Source of the DNA: Aotearoamyces nothofagi
Taxonomy: Eukaryota; Ascomycota; Leotiomycetes; Leotiales; Tympanidaceae
Direction: 5' to 3'
Assembly: GCA_015345905.1 (NCBI GenBank)
Contig: JADDTR010000006.1
Coordinates: forward strand, 186,001 to 250,000
Length of the DNA stretch: 64,000 nt
In this document: piece by piece, positions 34,113 through 47,500 of the stretch
Position numbering within the stretch: the stretch's first letter is position 1
Layout of the letters: each line of letters begins with the position of its first letter
Notes under the pieces: model-generated
What the model was told of the DNA's origin: nothing
What the model saw: the letters and a program-made list of their open reading frames with translations, nothing else
Database searches by the model: none
Program-made: the position numbers and the translations under genes

Positions 34113-36811
34113 ATGGCTGCCACTTCGCGAACAAAGACGGCCACGTTTGCCGTCACACCATCTTCCAAGCTCGAGGACCAAGCCGCAAACGCTGCGCTCT
34201 ACGTAACGCATCCTGAGAGCGACGCCGATATCAAGGGAAATAGATTCCTAGATGGCCATAATAAGCTGTCGTCTGCAGGTAAGCAAAGCTTAATTGGCGT
34301 TCGAAATGCCCTTCGCTAATTCTCACGGTAAAGGCGCTGCAGCCTCGTTGAAATATGCCAATCCGAAAGATCTTCCAAGCTATCCGTCTTCTGGGTTAAA
34401 GAACGGTGATTCTGCTGCTGGCGCTGCTGCAAGCTTGGGCTGGGCAAATCAGAAATCATACGAACAGTGGAAACCCGACCAATCCTCTGCCGCCGAGACT
34501 GCGGCGAGTCTGGGCTGGGCAAACCAGAAATCATACGAGCCGTGGAAGCCGGAACTGTCAGCGTCAGCATCAAGAGCGGCATTGATGGCGAAGGATTACA
34601 AGGCATCCGCGGTTTGGCAACCAGAACAGAGTGCGAATAGTACAAAAGCAGCCATTATCGCAGCCAAAGAGGGAGGCAAGGTTGAAATATGGACTCCAGC
34701 CGTCTCAAATTGGGGGAATTCTGCCGCCAACCAAGCTTTCAAAAACGATCGCAGTGGAAACCTCAGCCCAGAGATTGACTACGGTTACACAACTTTAGGC
34801 CGGCAAGGCTCTGTGCTGGCTGCGACAGGTGCCATGTCAGGTAGAAAGCGAGCTGGTTCAACACCGGCCCTTAGGCAGACTTATCCGGACGAAGCAAACG
34901 CGACGGCGAACGCACTGAGCGCCGCAACATCTGCCACCCGATTATCCAAGGAATTAAAGACTCTCTACGTCGAAGCCGGGTCAAGTCCATACACTAACCT
35001 ACCCCGCGAGATGTTTACGTCACATCCTCCGGTCCCTCCAGAGGTTGACGAGAAGAGGAGAAATGACATTCTCCGGGCATCTGCCGTTGCCATGGCCCAA
35101 CAGATGTACAAAGTACAACAAAAGCAAATTGACGAAGCCGCAAAGGCGCATTACCGAGGTGATGGCCACCATGCTGCGAGTTCCGCGCTTGGCAGGAATC
35201 GATCGACGTCGGAATCAAGTGATGAAGCCACACCCATGAAGTTCTCCAACCTTCAGGAAGCTGCCCAGAAACTTGCCCAGGAGCGTCTTGCCAAGCTCCA
35301 CGATGAACATGCCCAGAATCGCGAGTATCGTGATTATTATGGCAATCCCGCTCCTGCGCCATCTAAACTATCGATCAGAGGTCGGAATCGACGCCGAGCA
35401 TCTAGTGACAGCATGCTCGACGAAGATCAGGAACAGTCACAGAAGATCCGCGCCCAAATGTCACTGTTTTCGAGCAACCTCTCACAGGTAGATGCAAAGA
35501 AGAGACAAACAGACAGGGACAACCTGATGGCTGTAGCGCAGCGCAATGTCTCTAAACGCCTTTCTGGTATGGACGAAAAAGTCTTCCATGATACCGGTAA
35601 AGCATCAGCCTCTCTGATGACTGAGTGGGAGGCCAAAGCACATGCTGCTGCTCAAAGGAGTAGCGATAACCGCATGGAGAAATTCGGAATGGTCGATATT
35701 GGCGGCGGCAAGTTTATCAACCAAAGCGCTGTGAATTTGGTTGCAGCTCGCAACGTTCAGCCAGTCTTGGATGAGATCAATGAAAAGGCTAGCAACATGA
35801 GAGCCCGCGAAGCCGAGCGGAAATTCGAGCAAGAGGCAAACAGGCGTACAGCAGAGACGTCTAAGATACGGGAAAAGGAGGTGAAAGAAGTGAATCGAAA
35901 GCTCAAAGGTACGTCTGTAAATGACTACTGTTATTATATATTGAAGCTGACCATTTATAGAGCAAGATAAAGAGGAAGACAGAGCTCGAAAAGCAGAGGA
36001 GAAAGCAAACAAGGCCGAGGCAAAGCGCACTGCAAAGGAAGATAAACGCAAGAGTAAGGAGGCCTCTGTAGTTGAGAAAACTGTGGTGGCCGAGCGGCCT
36101 ACAACCCCGGATGAAGCCGTCGAGCCCGTTACCTCCACTGATGATCGCGAAGCTACTACCGCTGAGGAGCCACGTCCCATTACAGCATCGACCACTGAGA
36201 GTCACGAAAACCCCGTCATCGAAGAGCCAGCCCATGAGAGACCGTCGATACCTACCGGGCATGTCTCTTCAACAGGTCTGCGGACATCAATGGAAATGCA
36301 ACAGCAGCAGAGGCTTGAGGAGATCTCAGCGGTCAAGGACGAGACCTCATATGACTCCCCTGAGTCTCCCAGTAAGGGTGTTAAGAGATGGCTAAAAACC
36401 AAATTCGGTCGACGGATGAGCAAGAGCCAAAAGGCCGACCCCAAGAACACTGGCGACGAGAAAACCTTCGTTGGAGGTGCTTCACTAACAGGTGCTAGCT
36501 CAGCGAGCATCGAACAGGGTGATCCTTCAGCTAGGAATGCTACAGCTGTAGCAAAAAGTACTGATGGGAATGAGTTGGAGAGTGAAGCGGGCCTTGAGGA
36601 CAGAGCTGGTCGCAGCAAACGCCGCGCATCGTCTGTGGACTCTGTATCCGTGATCAGTGATGACAGCGAGCTCTCGGACGAGAGTTCAAGCGATGACGAG
36701 TTCGAGGAGGCGAGAGATCAGTTCAATGAGGATCTCGCACCGCCGCCAACGTTCGCTGCTGTGAAGTCTTCCAGTCCAGTGAGAGATTCAAAGTTCCACG
36801 AGGTCATATGA
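34113..36811 (+). CDS. eis1: Eisosome protein 1, three exons
   Basis: Exons 34113-34278, 34343-35908 and 35961-36811 give 860 residues. Eis1 belongs to the eisosome, the furrow-forming protein coat under the plasma membrane. The N-terminal core is typical: LEDQAANAALYVTHP, SLKYANPKDLPSYPSSGLK, followed by tandem repeats built on AASLGWANQKSYE.WKP (two near-identical copies at 34425-34490 and 34500-34560, then two weaker ones). A conserved middle region follows (SAVNLVAARNVQPVLDEI), then a long charged coiled coil (ERKFEQEANRRTAETSKI) and an acidic Ser-rich C-terminus. The intron at 35909-35960 interrupts the coiled coil. Start: first ATG giving the conserved N-terminus. Convergent with the Sfk1-like gene. 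Confidence 0.93.
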
Positions 36812-37667
36812 GATACCCTTGTTGTTTCTCCTTCTCTAGTCTTTGATTCCCTACGAAACATGATTGATTTGCTTTTATACTCGTTAGCTGGCGCTGCACC
36901 GGGGGTTTGTTAGCATGGATTGGATTGAGTATTTCTGCTACGTTAACGTACATAGCCTTTTGAAAGCGATGTATATTATTTCTGGTTGATTTTAACTGAT
37001 TGGTGACATGTATAAAGCAATTTACAGGTAAGTAATGAAGTTGGTAAATTATTAGAAATATTACTTCTAACTTATGTATTCTAAGGGTTGAAGAGCTGGC
37101 ATGCTTCTCTAGGGTAAGTAACTGGGTCATTTCTACTACTCAAGGTAGGGGCAGGTAATCGGCCTCAGTGCTGATGAACCCAACTGAGCTTGTCAAGCCG
37201 AGATCTGACACCCAGAATTCTAGCCATTTCTGGTATGCGGATTATAAGTTTGAAGTTGCATATTTCCCTTCCTACTATTGTTTGGCACATTGCAGAGGAA
37301 ATATAATCCGAAATGGCAGCAAACTTGGGTCAAATCGAGCATTAAAACATATTGTGGGTTAAGTTATCGATGTGAGCTTTTTATAAATTAACTACAGAGC
37401 CGAATGTAATTATCTAGTCAGCTATCGGATATATGTTCTCATTCAATTAAAGCATGTCACTTGGAGCGCCCCATCACGTTTCTTTACCGCTTCCATGCAT
37501 TTCATTGTTACCATCCCAAGACATTTTAATCTACAATATCGCTATTGACTATGCAGCCTGCTTGATGCAAATGTAGCAGAAACCCGGAAATCTAGAATTC
37601 TATAATCCAAACACTCGTGTCTTATACTCATCATAATGCTCATAATATGCTCTCATGCTCTCGGCAT
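36812..37667. other. Convergent intergenic region
   Basis: Between the stops of EIS1 (+) and the Frag1/DRAM/Sfk1 gene (-). AT-rich; no gene or clear repeat seen. Confidence 0.45.
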
Positions 37668-38809
37668 TTAAAAGTTGTTGGCGACGTCCGGTTTCGGATG
37701 CACGCCGTTAGGGGTATTGGTATGATTTACTCCGTTCACCGCAAACCCATTCGCATTTCCATCTGTAGGTTGTCCATATGCCGCCTGGGCATTGACACCG
37801 TTTGGCGTATGATGGCCATTTCTGCCACCATCGCTATAATCATCTCCCCTGTGTGCGCGGCTAACGCCATCATTCATCTCCATCTGCATTGCGGTTTCTT
37901 CGCTCGTGTAGTGTCTCGAGTGGTGTCCTGTGTGGACGGCGGGTATCAAATCGATGAAGAAAGAAAGGACATAAAATGTGAATATAAAAGCAACCGTCCA
38001 TTCGAGAATCGCGGCGGTATTTTGAATACTTTTGAAGCTGCAGACAGCGAAGGCTGGGCCTTGTTAGCATTTCCCATATATGCGAATGAATGACTGCAAC
38101 TTACCGATCGCCAATGCTAGCTCAACTAAGATGAATGCAAGCTTAATCCAGAAAGATGCACGGAGGATGCGGTGTTCCCGGAAGTCTGTAGTCGTTAGTC
38201 ACCGTGATTGTAAGCTTTGTGTATAACAAGCTACTCACGTATTCCTAAACGTTGATATTCGGCGCAGATGAAGATGGCTGATATAATATAACCAGCAATG
38301 AATAGTAGCAAGAAGATGTCATGAAGTCTGGGATGACGCCATGTATCGAATATACTTAGCAAGATCAAGCCGGCAGTTCCGATGGTAGCAAAGACCATCG
38401 ATAGACCCGACAGTGCCTTTTCAAATATGGTTGTATTTTTTGCAAGTCGACCTCTGTGTCGTAGCCAGCGCTCTGAAATGAACGAAAGGTCGAGGAATAC
38501 TGTGGTGACGCATGATCCTGCGATGAAGAGAGGCTTGAGTCCTTGGGCACCTATGTCTGAGATGTATGCAATGTTCTGGCCTTCTTCCATAGAGGGCAAA
38601 TGCTTCTTTCCTTCGACGCACCAAACTACTAGCATGGCTATCAACATCCCCACCCTGCGATGGTTAGCCTCCAGATATACCCGAGCATCAGGTGGGTGAG
38701 TTACCAGGTGAATCCTGAGATGACTGGGAAAGCCTACAGGAGTGGTTAGTAAGCAGTATATATAGGCACGGCGTTGGGTATAACATACCCAGTATGAGAC
38801 TCCCCACAT
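37668..38809 (-). CDS. Frag1/DRAM/Sfk1 family membrane protein, five exons
   Basis: Minus-strand exons 38809-38789, 38733-38705, 38654-38239, 38185-38105 and 38053-37668 give 310 residues in phase. The two tiny first exons code for MWGVSYWAFPVISGFTW, the first membrane segment, as usual in this family. About six membrane spans follow, with the signature region YISDIGAQGLKPLFIAGSC in the first loop. Later hydrophobic blocks are GLSMVFATIGTAGLILLSIF, IFLLLFIAGYIISAIFICAE, WIKLAFILVELALAIAFAV and EWTVAFIFTFYVLSFFIDLI. The cytosolic tail is rich in Asn, Gly and His. Yeast Sfk1 works with the PI4-kinase Stt4 and in plasma-membrane lipid asymmetry; mammalian DRAM members are lysosomal. Which role applies here cannot be read from sequence. 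Confidence 0.9.
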
Positions 38810-39754
38810 ACTAGAAGACGTCTATGACAGCAAACAGGCAAATGGAAAAACATGCAAAGTAAACGGAGTTTTAAGGATTGACTTGGTGTCGCTGCTGATA
38901 AGTGGAAGGCTGAAAACAGTGAGAGTGGTGATGGTGATAGCACAGCAGTAGCAGCAGTGAATGTGTGTAGTTGATAATACAATAATATAACAATGCACAT
39001 ATGTACTACACTACATATTGCTGCTACTATGCTGCTTGCTCCGCAAAATTTGCCTCATCGCCTCATAGCCTCATAGCTTTTCATAGACAATCAGGAAGGT
39101 AACGTGCCTCGTAAGCTATACATACACACACCACCAGTACGCGCGTATTTTTAGTCTTTATTAGCCTGGAGACTTGGAGTATGGATTGGCATCATGTCTG
39201 GACCGGAACCGGTGGCTTTGTAAACAGACGTGACAGAATAGCACAAAGTTACTGTGTGCATCACTGTGCATATACCTGTACATGGTCAGGGTCGTTGCCG
39301 CCGGCTTGCCGGACTGCCCAGTAGCGGGAAACCTGATTCGGTTCCTTGTTCTAGGAGCCCTATGAGGCAACTAGGCACGCCTAGGCACTCCGAGGCACGC
39401 GCTAAAGTGCGATAGACATCCGGAGTATCCGTACGCATACAACAGGATGCAAGTTACGTCAGCTCTGAAGTGCTGAAAGAACAATCGTATCACGTGACGC
39501 TCTTCAGCCTCGTCTCGTCAATTTTGGTAGCCTGGCCGAGCATTCTCACCCCTCAGCCAGTCTCCAGTCCGAAATAGGGCACATAGACACAGCTGACAAG
39601 TCAAGCACTCCACGTCTAGCAGCAACTCGGCATCCTATATCATCCGCATAGGCTGATGCACTGGATCCCCGAGATGCGGATAGCCCTTTCCTCTTGGAAC
39701 TGAGGACAGACGACTACAAGATTGGCTGCTAGGACTACCAGCAGTTAACTCAAC
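38810..39754. promoter_or_regulatory. Divergent intergenic region Sfk1-like / KIN28
   Basis: 945 nt between start codons pointing apart. Includes CATAGCCTCATAGC-type short repeats near 39060-39085 and CTAGGCAC(G/T)CC(G/T)AGGCAC-type direct repeats near 39368-39400. No gene seen. Confidence 0.45.
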
Positions 39755-41003
39755 ATGGCCGTGTCGCCATTGATTCTTCATCCAGCCTCGATGGAGAAGA
39801 ACACCACTGCTTCGAATTCAAAGCTATCCACAGCTTCAAATGCTGCGGCTCTTGAGCGGCTGTCGCTGAACAACGGCACGGGGCCTGATTTGGCAGAGCA
39901 AATGAATGACCAGGAGAAGGCGAAATACGTCAAAGGTGCTGTATTACCGTTACCTACCGCTGCCCTGCAGTCACTGATACCGCCCAGGCAAGAAGCTCGG
40001 TGAGGGGACATATGCCAATGTCTACCTCGGTAGCCTGCGCGATGACCCGAAAATCCTCGTCGCGATAAAGAAGATCAAGGTGCAGAAAGAATACGAAGAA
40101 GGCATGGCACCCGATGCCGTCCGCGAACTAAAGCACCTGCAAGAACTCTCACATCCGAACATTATCTCCTTGAAAAGCGTATTCTCTTCAAAAGATCAGA
40201 ACCTCAACCTCGTGCTGGAATACCTGCCTCTCGGAGATCTTGAGATGCTAATCAAGGATGTGGAAGGCGTACGTTACGGCGTAGCAGACATAAAGGCATG
40301 GATGGGAATGCTGGGACGAGCAGTCTGGTTCTGCCACGAGAATTTTGTGTTGCACCGAGATATTAAGCCTAACAATTTACTGATTGCCGCCGATGGGGAG
40401 GTGAAGCTGGCTGATTTTGGTCTGGCAAGATCATTTTCGGACCCATATCGGGTCATGACAAGTAACGTCATCACTAGATGGTATAGGCCACCAGAGTTAT
40501 TGTTTGGTGCGAAACATTATTCAGGAGCTGTGGATATATGGTCTGTCGGGCTGGTGTTTGCAGAACTGATCCTTAGAATTCCATATATTGCAGGCGACAC
40601 CGAAGTTCATCAAATTAGTCTTATCTGTCAAGCTATCGGGACGCCAAATGAAGAAAACTGGCCTGGTGTCAGCAAGCTCCCAGAGTACACAGTCCCTGAT
40701 CCGCAAAATCCTATCAGAGGCAAAGACCATTATTTGGCAACCTTCGGGACCGCTGGGCAGGAGGGCGTCGACCTCCTTATGGCAACGCTGGTGTTGGATC
40801 CGCGAAATAGGATCACTGCGAGAGGTATTTTGGAACATTCATGGTGGTCGAGTGAGCCAAAACCAACAAAGAATCAAGATCTGCCGAAGAAGGGAGGAGG
40901 AGTGGAAAAGATTGGGGAAGATCTCAAGCGCCGGCCAGGTATATTAGATGACGATCGTGGTGCCAAAGTGGCGAGGAAGCTGGATTTTGGTGCTATGAGA
41001 TAA
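39755..41003 (+). CDS. kin28: Cyclin-dependent kinase 7 / Kin28 (TFIIH CAK kinase), two exons
   Basis: Exons 39755-39935 and 39988-41003 give 398 residues. Kin28/CDK7 pairs with cyclin H as the kinase module of TFIIH and phosphorylates the RNA polymerase II C-terminal domain. Kinase motifs in order: glycine loop GEGTYANVYLG, VAIKKIK (catalytic Lys), HRDIKPNN, DFGLARS, T-loop with Thr in MTSNVITRWYRPPELLFGA, and DIWSVGLVFAEL. The MTSNV.TRWYR T-loop is the CDK7/Kin28 type rather than the Cdc28 type, and there is no PSTAIRE helix. The N-terminal 58 residues are a polar extension; a second ATG at 39791 is possible. The intron lies just before the glycine loop. Confidence 0.94.
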
Positions 41004-41226
41004 AATATGAAAGCCTGAAGACCTGAAGGGCGTTATGGCTAGCATGGAGTGGCGTTGAACACATTTAAGCACACGCATAAAAAGACCAGTTCAGTTAGCA
41101 CATGGTATGGTATTAGTTAGGCTTGGTTAACATTTTATTAATCTGCAATAAAGCATATCAAAGGCGAGGCGGAGGGGACGCCGTTGTAGTTGATGGTGCT
41201 GGTATAGCTAAATGGCTCATGTTGCG

Positions 41227-44060
41227 TTACATGATAACGCATCCGATCCCATACATAGCCCTCTCCACATCCCTCTTGACTTGAAACCAATCTGCACGTC
41301 TCTCCGCGAATTCATAGACTTCTTCGGCCCTAAATATGCCATGAAACCTATCTCCGTCCGCAATGATGGTGGCCATTTCCTTCGCATGAGATGGATCGAT
41401 GAGATAAATTTGTGACAGCTCCCGTAGAGCTTTGAAATACTCCAAAAGGTCCTGATTCCTTAACATCTGTATGTATTTAAAGTATAGGTTCATGTCGCTG
41501 ATGAGCTTAATCGCCCCATCCGTACTGATCCGTTGGCGCTTTAAATGCTTGCATAAAGCTGCGAAAAGGCGCAGACCAACTTCTTGATTGAACACATCGA
41601 GCATATTCTTGTCAGTACTACCTGTAAGCATTTTGGTATGCGATGAGACGAGATCAACAACCTGCTCTGCAGCTTTGGTTGGGCCAATATCGAACTCTTG
41701 TTGTTTGCCATTTATAGCCGGTGGAGGATTGTAGTCTGAAACAAGTTGTGTAGTAGCGCAGACATATTCCACCTCGTCCATGAGAACATCGATTCCCTTG
41801 TTTAAGCCAGCCGCGACCCGCTCATCTAGCATTTGCTCAAATTTTTTCTTGGCTTTAACAGCTGGATCGAGGAAGTCATTCTTGTCGGCTAGCTTGGTGG
41901 CAGCTAGCTGTTGTTCGTAGAAGACATCTATCATCTGGGATATCAAGTCACCCACATTGACGAGCTCCAAGAATGTCACTAAAGGGGCCACTCCTTGTTG
42001 ACTATGCTCGCTAACTTCTCGAGGGTTATATTTTGAGAGATGGTCGACAGCTTTGTCAAATCCACTCTTAACATGCCTTGTTCCAAGAATCTGAAGAAGC
42101 ACAACAAAGATCATTTCGCATTGCTCCCGAGCTTCTTCGCCAGTCTGACCACCTAGCCGCACAAAACGAGCTGCACGCTCGAGACTAGTCTTGGCCGAAT
42201 GGACCAAAGTTAAGGCGACTTCGATACTGAATAATGACCTGATCCCTTCTAGTCGTGACGCCATGATGGCAGCCTTTGCAGCAAGTTCATCTGTCGGTGC
42301 TTGTGCAATTGCTGGAGATGACGTCCGAGACTGTCCTAAGCTGGATAAAGCTGGTGTAAGCGGTCTCGACGGTGCTGATGACAGAGATGCACTTGAATCA
42401 ATGCTAACTTGTAATGTAGCGGCTGGCTTAGCCGTAGCGAATGGCGAAGAGATAGGTAGACTAGGAAGCACATTCACAGGCATCATTACAACCTTCTTGA
42501 ACGAACTCAAAAAGTCCTTCTTGTCAGCTTGCCGATTGACGTTCGCCATGAAGAACGACTCGGTTGACGCGTCCTCCTCAAAGAGCTTCTGCTCCCAGCT
42601 ACTGACCTTAGCCTCTGCTTCCCGTTTGAAATAGTCCAGCTCATCTTGTAGATACAGGTCGACATGCGGTTCAAAAACTCTCGCTAAAATGTCGTTCAGT
42701 TTGACTCTAAAATCTTCCCCAGACCCTTTAATAGGGGTCAGTGAGTTCGCAAATTGAATGGTCTGTTCAAATATTCCCGAAACAGCCTTAAGATATGACG
42801 GTATACTTCTTTCATGTGCCTCATCGAAAAGGGGAGTGACATACTCTCCAATAATATCCTCGCCGACCTTCTCGAGGAAGACTTCTAAAACATTCTGTGA
42901 AGGTGGAAAAACTCGCTCTATGATAGCGGCCTGTTCGTTGATGCTCTTTGACAGACCGCTGAAGAACTGGCTGGAAGGTTCAAGCACTATATCTCCAGCT
43001 GATGCTTGATTTATGCAGTCCATGGCATTCCCGAGACTGGTTCTCTCTGAGAAAATTGGGTTTTTCTGCACGAAGAGTTCCACGCCTGCTTGTCCCCCAT
43101 TTAAAACTTCCAGGACATGAGCATATCTGTGCATTCTGCCGTCAATATCCCAAGCCTCGTATCCTTGTTCGAACTCCCGCAATACAGCGTTCTCAAATAT
43201 ACCGACCATAGTATTGAGTTTCTCTTCTCGTTGTCGCCATCCTTGTGCCCAATCACTTCGTGAAAATGTCTGTAGTTGAGCTAACATTTGTGCCTGTTGC
43301 TCTGGTTCACGGTAGACCCGAAATATAACAGGGTCTGTGTGGCTTTTAGAACGGGCAAGGTCGAGGTAGAAAGGCGCCAAAGCGGCATATATGCGCCCAT
43401 ACTCCTGGCGAGCAGACCCACGAACCGATTTTACGCTTGATAGTACTGCCAGTATTGCGGCAGGGTCCTGTAATGATGCTCTCTTTGGTGAAGTACCATT
43501 CGTTACCGGTGGAGCTGAAAGCGTTAATGTTTCAAATCCGTCAGCAACGCTGCTTTTTACAGTGCGTGTAGGAGTATATGATGCCCGACTCTGTCGCTCC
43601 TCCTCGATGCCTGCATCAAACAACGTTGTACTTGTTTTCCGCAAGCCTCCAGTTCCATTTACACCAATGCCCGCCCTTTTGGCCTCTTCCGCCAGTTTGG
43701 CCTTCTGTGCCTCCCACTTTCTCCTCATGGCCTCTTCAAAACGCGCCCGAGCTTCGGACTCATTCCAGCATCCCATTGATCGCAGTCTTTGTACCCACCT
43801 TGTATCGTCGTACACCATTTCCTGCATGCGTTTAGACGTCTGAGCGAAGCGCATCAATTCAGGTATGGGAAGAAAGTCGAGGATTGTCGCAATGATTTCT
43901 AATATCCTTTATTACGGTACTCAGTAGATAATACCACCAATTACTCACCAGCTGGAAGCACAGACTTGCTCTCTAACATCGATGTTTCCTTCAGGGAATT
44001 CAGGACTTTCTTCAGGGCATCTCCGCCATGAGGAGCAGATGCCCTCTTGAAATTAGACAT
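41227..44060 (-). CDS. rcy1: Recyclin-1 (F-box and Sec10-like protein), two exons, CaaX end
   Basis: Minus-strand exons 44060-43949 and 43898-41227 give 927 residues. Rcy1 is an F-box protein needed for recycling of SNAREs and membrane proteins from endosomes and is linked to Skp1 and Ypt31/32. The F-box (EIIATILDFLPIPELMRFAQ, residues about 38-85) spans the exon junction. A Sec10/exocyst-like helical region takes up the rest (SEHSQQGVAPLVTFLELVNVGDLI is one typical block, given here in part: GVAPLVTFLELVNVG). The C-terminus CVIM is a CaaX box for farnesylation, as in yeast Rcy1. Start at MSNFKR: the frame upstream lacks another ATG. Its stop lies 223 nt from the convergent KIN28 stop. Confidence 0.93.
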
Positions 44061-44555
44061 TGTGACTTCTTCCTTGCCGACAGGGGGGCTTGAGGACGAC
44101 AGGTGCAATATCGAGGGTACCAATTCCCATCATTAGCCTTGACAACTTTACCTACAGAGGCGGTACTGAGCGTTGAGGTTGCTACCTTCTGCTTGTAGAC
44201 AATGCCAAGTCGGCTTGAGCTTCCGGGTGCTCGCTAAGACTCCACGAAAGCCCATGGCTGAAGAAAAGCTTATCTGGCTTATCAGCACGGGACCTATGGC
44301 CTTGTCAGGAGCAACTGTTTTGAAGGACCTTTTAGGGGGTTGAAATATTTATGTCATCTATTATGACTTATCCACTTGGACTTGTCAAGTTATTTGTTTT
44401 AAAGCTTTCTGGATTGCCAAGAGCGTGGCTGTGCTATATACTATGTACTGTACAGTGCTTGCACTACTGCTTTCCACTCTACGTCGCCCTTGCCTGAAAT
44501 ATTTACAAAAGAATCTTCAGAACTGACGATCAGTCTGCGAGCTTCCCTAAGGACC
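44061..44555. other. Intergenic between IRC20-like gene and RCY1 (both minus)
   Basis: No gene seen. Holds the RCY1 promoter and the 3' flank of the IRC20-like gene. Confidence 0.45.
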
Positions 44556-47500
44556 CTATAGGTTCTCTATACGCCTATTATCCGCAGCCTCCGAGCCTAA
44601 ATGTCGTGTGATCTCTCGATCTAGCAACGCCTTCGAGTTTTGCGTCCGACGATATTTAGCATTTCCAAACAAGCACTCCCAGAGGTCTCCTTTTTCAACC
44701 ATTTCCCCTCCAGAGCGACCCTTCGTTAAGAGGTTTGATAGTGGTGCCTGCTGCAACTCAAGCGAGTTTGCGGCCTCTATGTTACTATCCAGTAGCTCTG
44801 GAGTGGGCTCTTTTGATTTTCCTTTATTTCTTTTCCCCATGTGATCCATCCGCCTCCGAACCGAGATCTCGTAAATAGACTCTTCGACTGTACCATGGAC
44901 GATATATAACCAGACAGTAGTCGCTTGATGTTGGCCTATCCGGTCAACACGAGCGATAGCCTGTAGTTCTAAAGCGGTGTTAATAAGAGGTTCGCAGAGA
45001 AAAACATGGCTTGCATTGACAAGGTTTAGCCCGGATGAATGGGCTCTGGCGTGTAACAGGAAGCACTCGGTTGCTGGATCTTGCTTAAACTTTTCTACGC
45101 CGTTCGACTTATCAATGGTTGTGAACCCGATCCTGTTGTATAAGATAACGTTAGCAATGGCATCAGAGAATAAAAATCTTCCAGGTAGAGCAGGAAAGAA
45201 CAGTGCTGTCATTTCGTGACAATGGTTCCAACCCGGAAAACTTCTCGTGAACAATCATGCACGGGAATAAGCTTCTATCATTGACCGGCGACACGAATTG
45301 GACAGAGAGCGTCTAAAATGTCATCACAAACTAGAACAAAGAAAATGCTCCCCCTTTTAATCGGCGACAGCAAACCCTGTAAAAGGTAGGATAGGCTCAA
45401 ATTGAGGAAGATGTTCCCGCCAGTAATTGGACAGTAAGGAGGGATTTACAGCATACCGGTATGTAGTTAATGCCCGTCCAAGGACACTGAGGAAGTCTTT
45501 AAATTGCGAGAAAATTATAGACTTTGCACCTGGGTCAGACTCCCTAAGCCATATCAAATGTCTCGCGAGCGTGTCGACCTTTGTAGTAAATGATGGCCCG
45601 TCAAGATCTATAGACTTGATTTGAGTGAGTGTTTTGTTGCTTAGTTGCGAATATATGGCAGATTTCGTGGAGTTCAGGTCAGGAGAAGACAGTTCCTGAT
45701 GAAGGATATCGATCGCATCTTCAGTGACTTTAAGCTCTTGTGGCTTGTATGTTATGTCGTGAAGGTCATTTTGACTGAGAGACTTCTTGCAAATTGGACA
45801 ATTCCTGTGCGAGGTAAACCACAATGATATGCATTCTTTACAGAACTGGTGACCACAAACAGTGAGTGCACCAATTTCGAAAGAAGATTGACAAATGACA
45901 CACATGCGCTGCTCAGACGGATCTGCTGCCTCATTGCGTAGATGGAGTAAGTATCGCCGTTTTGCGCTTGCTGTTGTTATTCTGCGAATAAGGGTTTCCT
46001 CTTGGGCTAGTAAGTTTAGAAAAAGCCTTGGATCTCGAGGCTCCTCCAACGGCGCAACCATATCGGATACCTGTTGAAGCTGTCGGTAATATTCTAGCCG
46101 ACTGTTCATCAGATTTGTGAAGAGATCGATTTCCTGTCTGAGAGAAACAACCGCTTTGATCTGGTCGCTGAATTGCTTCTGAACTTTCTGGCGCTCCTGT
46201 TCGACGATTGTCAATTCGTTACCAGCACGGGTGCTCCCATTTTCTGCATCGATTTTTAGAGTCGTAGCCAGCGCTCGTAAATCAGAAATGATTGCACGGA
46301 TGGACCCCATTTCTTTAGACGGTTTGAGCTGTGCTCTTAGTTGAAGCAACTCTATAACCTTCTCTGGGAATGCACCCTCGCCATCTTTTGCTAGCCTCAG
46401 CGCAGATTTCACCTCGCCCTCGATTAGTGCATTTTTTTGCCCTGTCAAAATGTCATGGCGATCTTCGATTGTCGCACGAAGAGCTTGTATATAAACTATG
46501 ACCTCATCCTGTGTTTTGGTCGATTCCTCGTATTCATCTCCTGTAATCTCTAACCCCTCATCTTCATCGACGAGAGGCCGGAGAAGGAATTGTATAGCCT
46601 TCTCTCGCCAGTCATCTAATTGGTTTGCCTGAGTATCCAAGTTGCTCCCAAGCGCGTCCAATCTCTCCATCATCCTTCGGCTTTCTATACCACCCTTTGG
46701 TTGGTTGGACATGAACTCGGGGACTTGGACGAATGATTGCAATGCTGCTTTTCTAGAAATTTTACGCATCATTCTGTTGTTCTTCTGGAATATCTGGGCA
46801 CACAAAACAAATTAGAAAGCCTGAAGCAATTATAATATAACATCTAGCAAAATGGGAGAGCACTGTGAAAATTTTGGTACTATGAGTGACAATGAGCAGA
46901 AAGCCCACGGTCAGGAGCGGCCATTTGTAAAATTGCAGAGAATGTAGTAATTACTACAGAGAATAGACGAAAGATTCTGACAGTAATGCAGTGGCGGGCC
47001 TTCGGCGCATTCTTGCCATACTTTCATCCGCTTCTGGCCACATGGGCATTGCATGATTGTCTACATTGAAAACAATAAGAATGTCTAGAATGGATGCTTA
47101 CCTCTCTCAATATTTCTTTTCTAATTTCCTTTGCCTCCTCGTATCCCTTTGTTTCGAGCGCTTCCAGTTCCAGGAATTGAGTTGAATTAGGTTTAGTATA
47201 TTCTTCATTTGATTTAATCTGAAAATAAGCATTTGCACGAAAAAAGACGGCCATATGCTCTATCTCGAGAGCGGCTCTAAGTCTATTTCGGAATGTGCCA
47301 ATACGTGTAGTAATTTCGGATCTTCTGCAATGTTAGCCAAATAACCCCATTATTGACGGCTGTAGATAATAGAGCAATAAGAAAGATATTGTCGATAACC
47401 GACAACAGGAGAATGAGGGAAGCCTCTATATCAACATTACAGAATCTGTAGGTAGCAGGCTTCCTTGAGAGTCCACTTGCACAGGAATTGAAAGACGTAC

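Noticed and set aside
35605-36195. 196-codon minus-strand frame inside EIS1
   Set aside because: Antisense to a well-supported coiled-coil coding region.
46794-47101. A possible small exon in the long third intron of the IRC20-like gene (a CPCGQKRMK-like frame)
   Set aside because: Direct joining of EILRE to IFQKNNRMMRKIS keeps phase 0 and family spacing, so no extra exon is needed.
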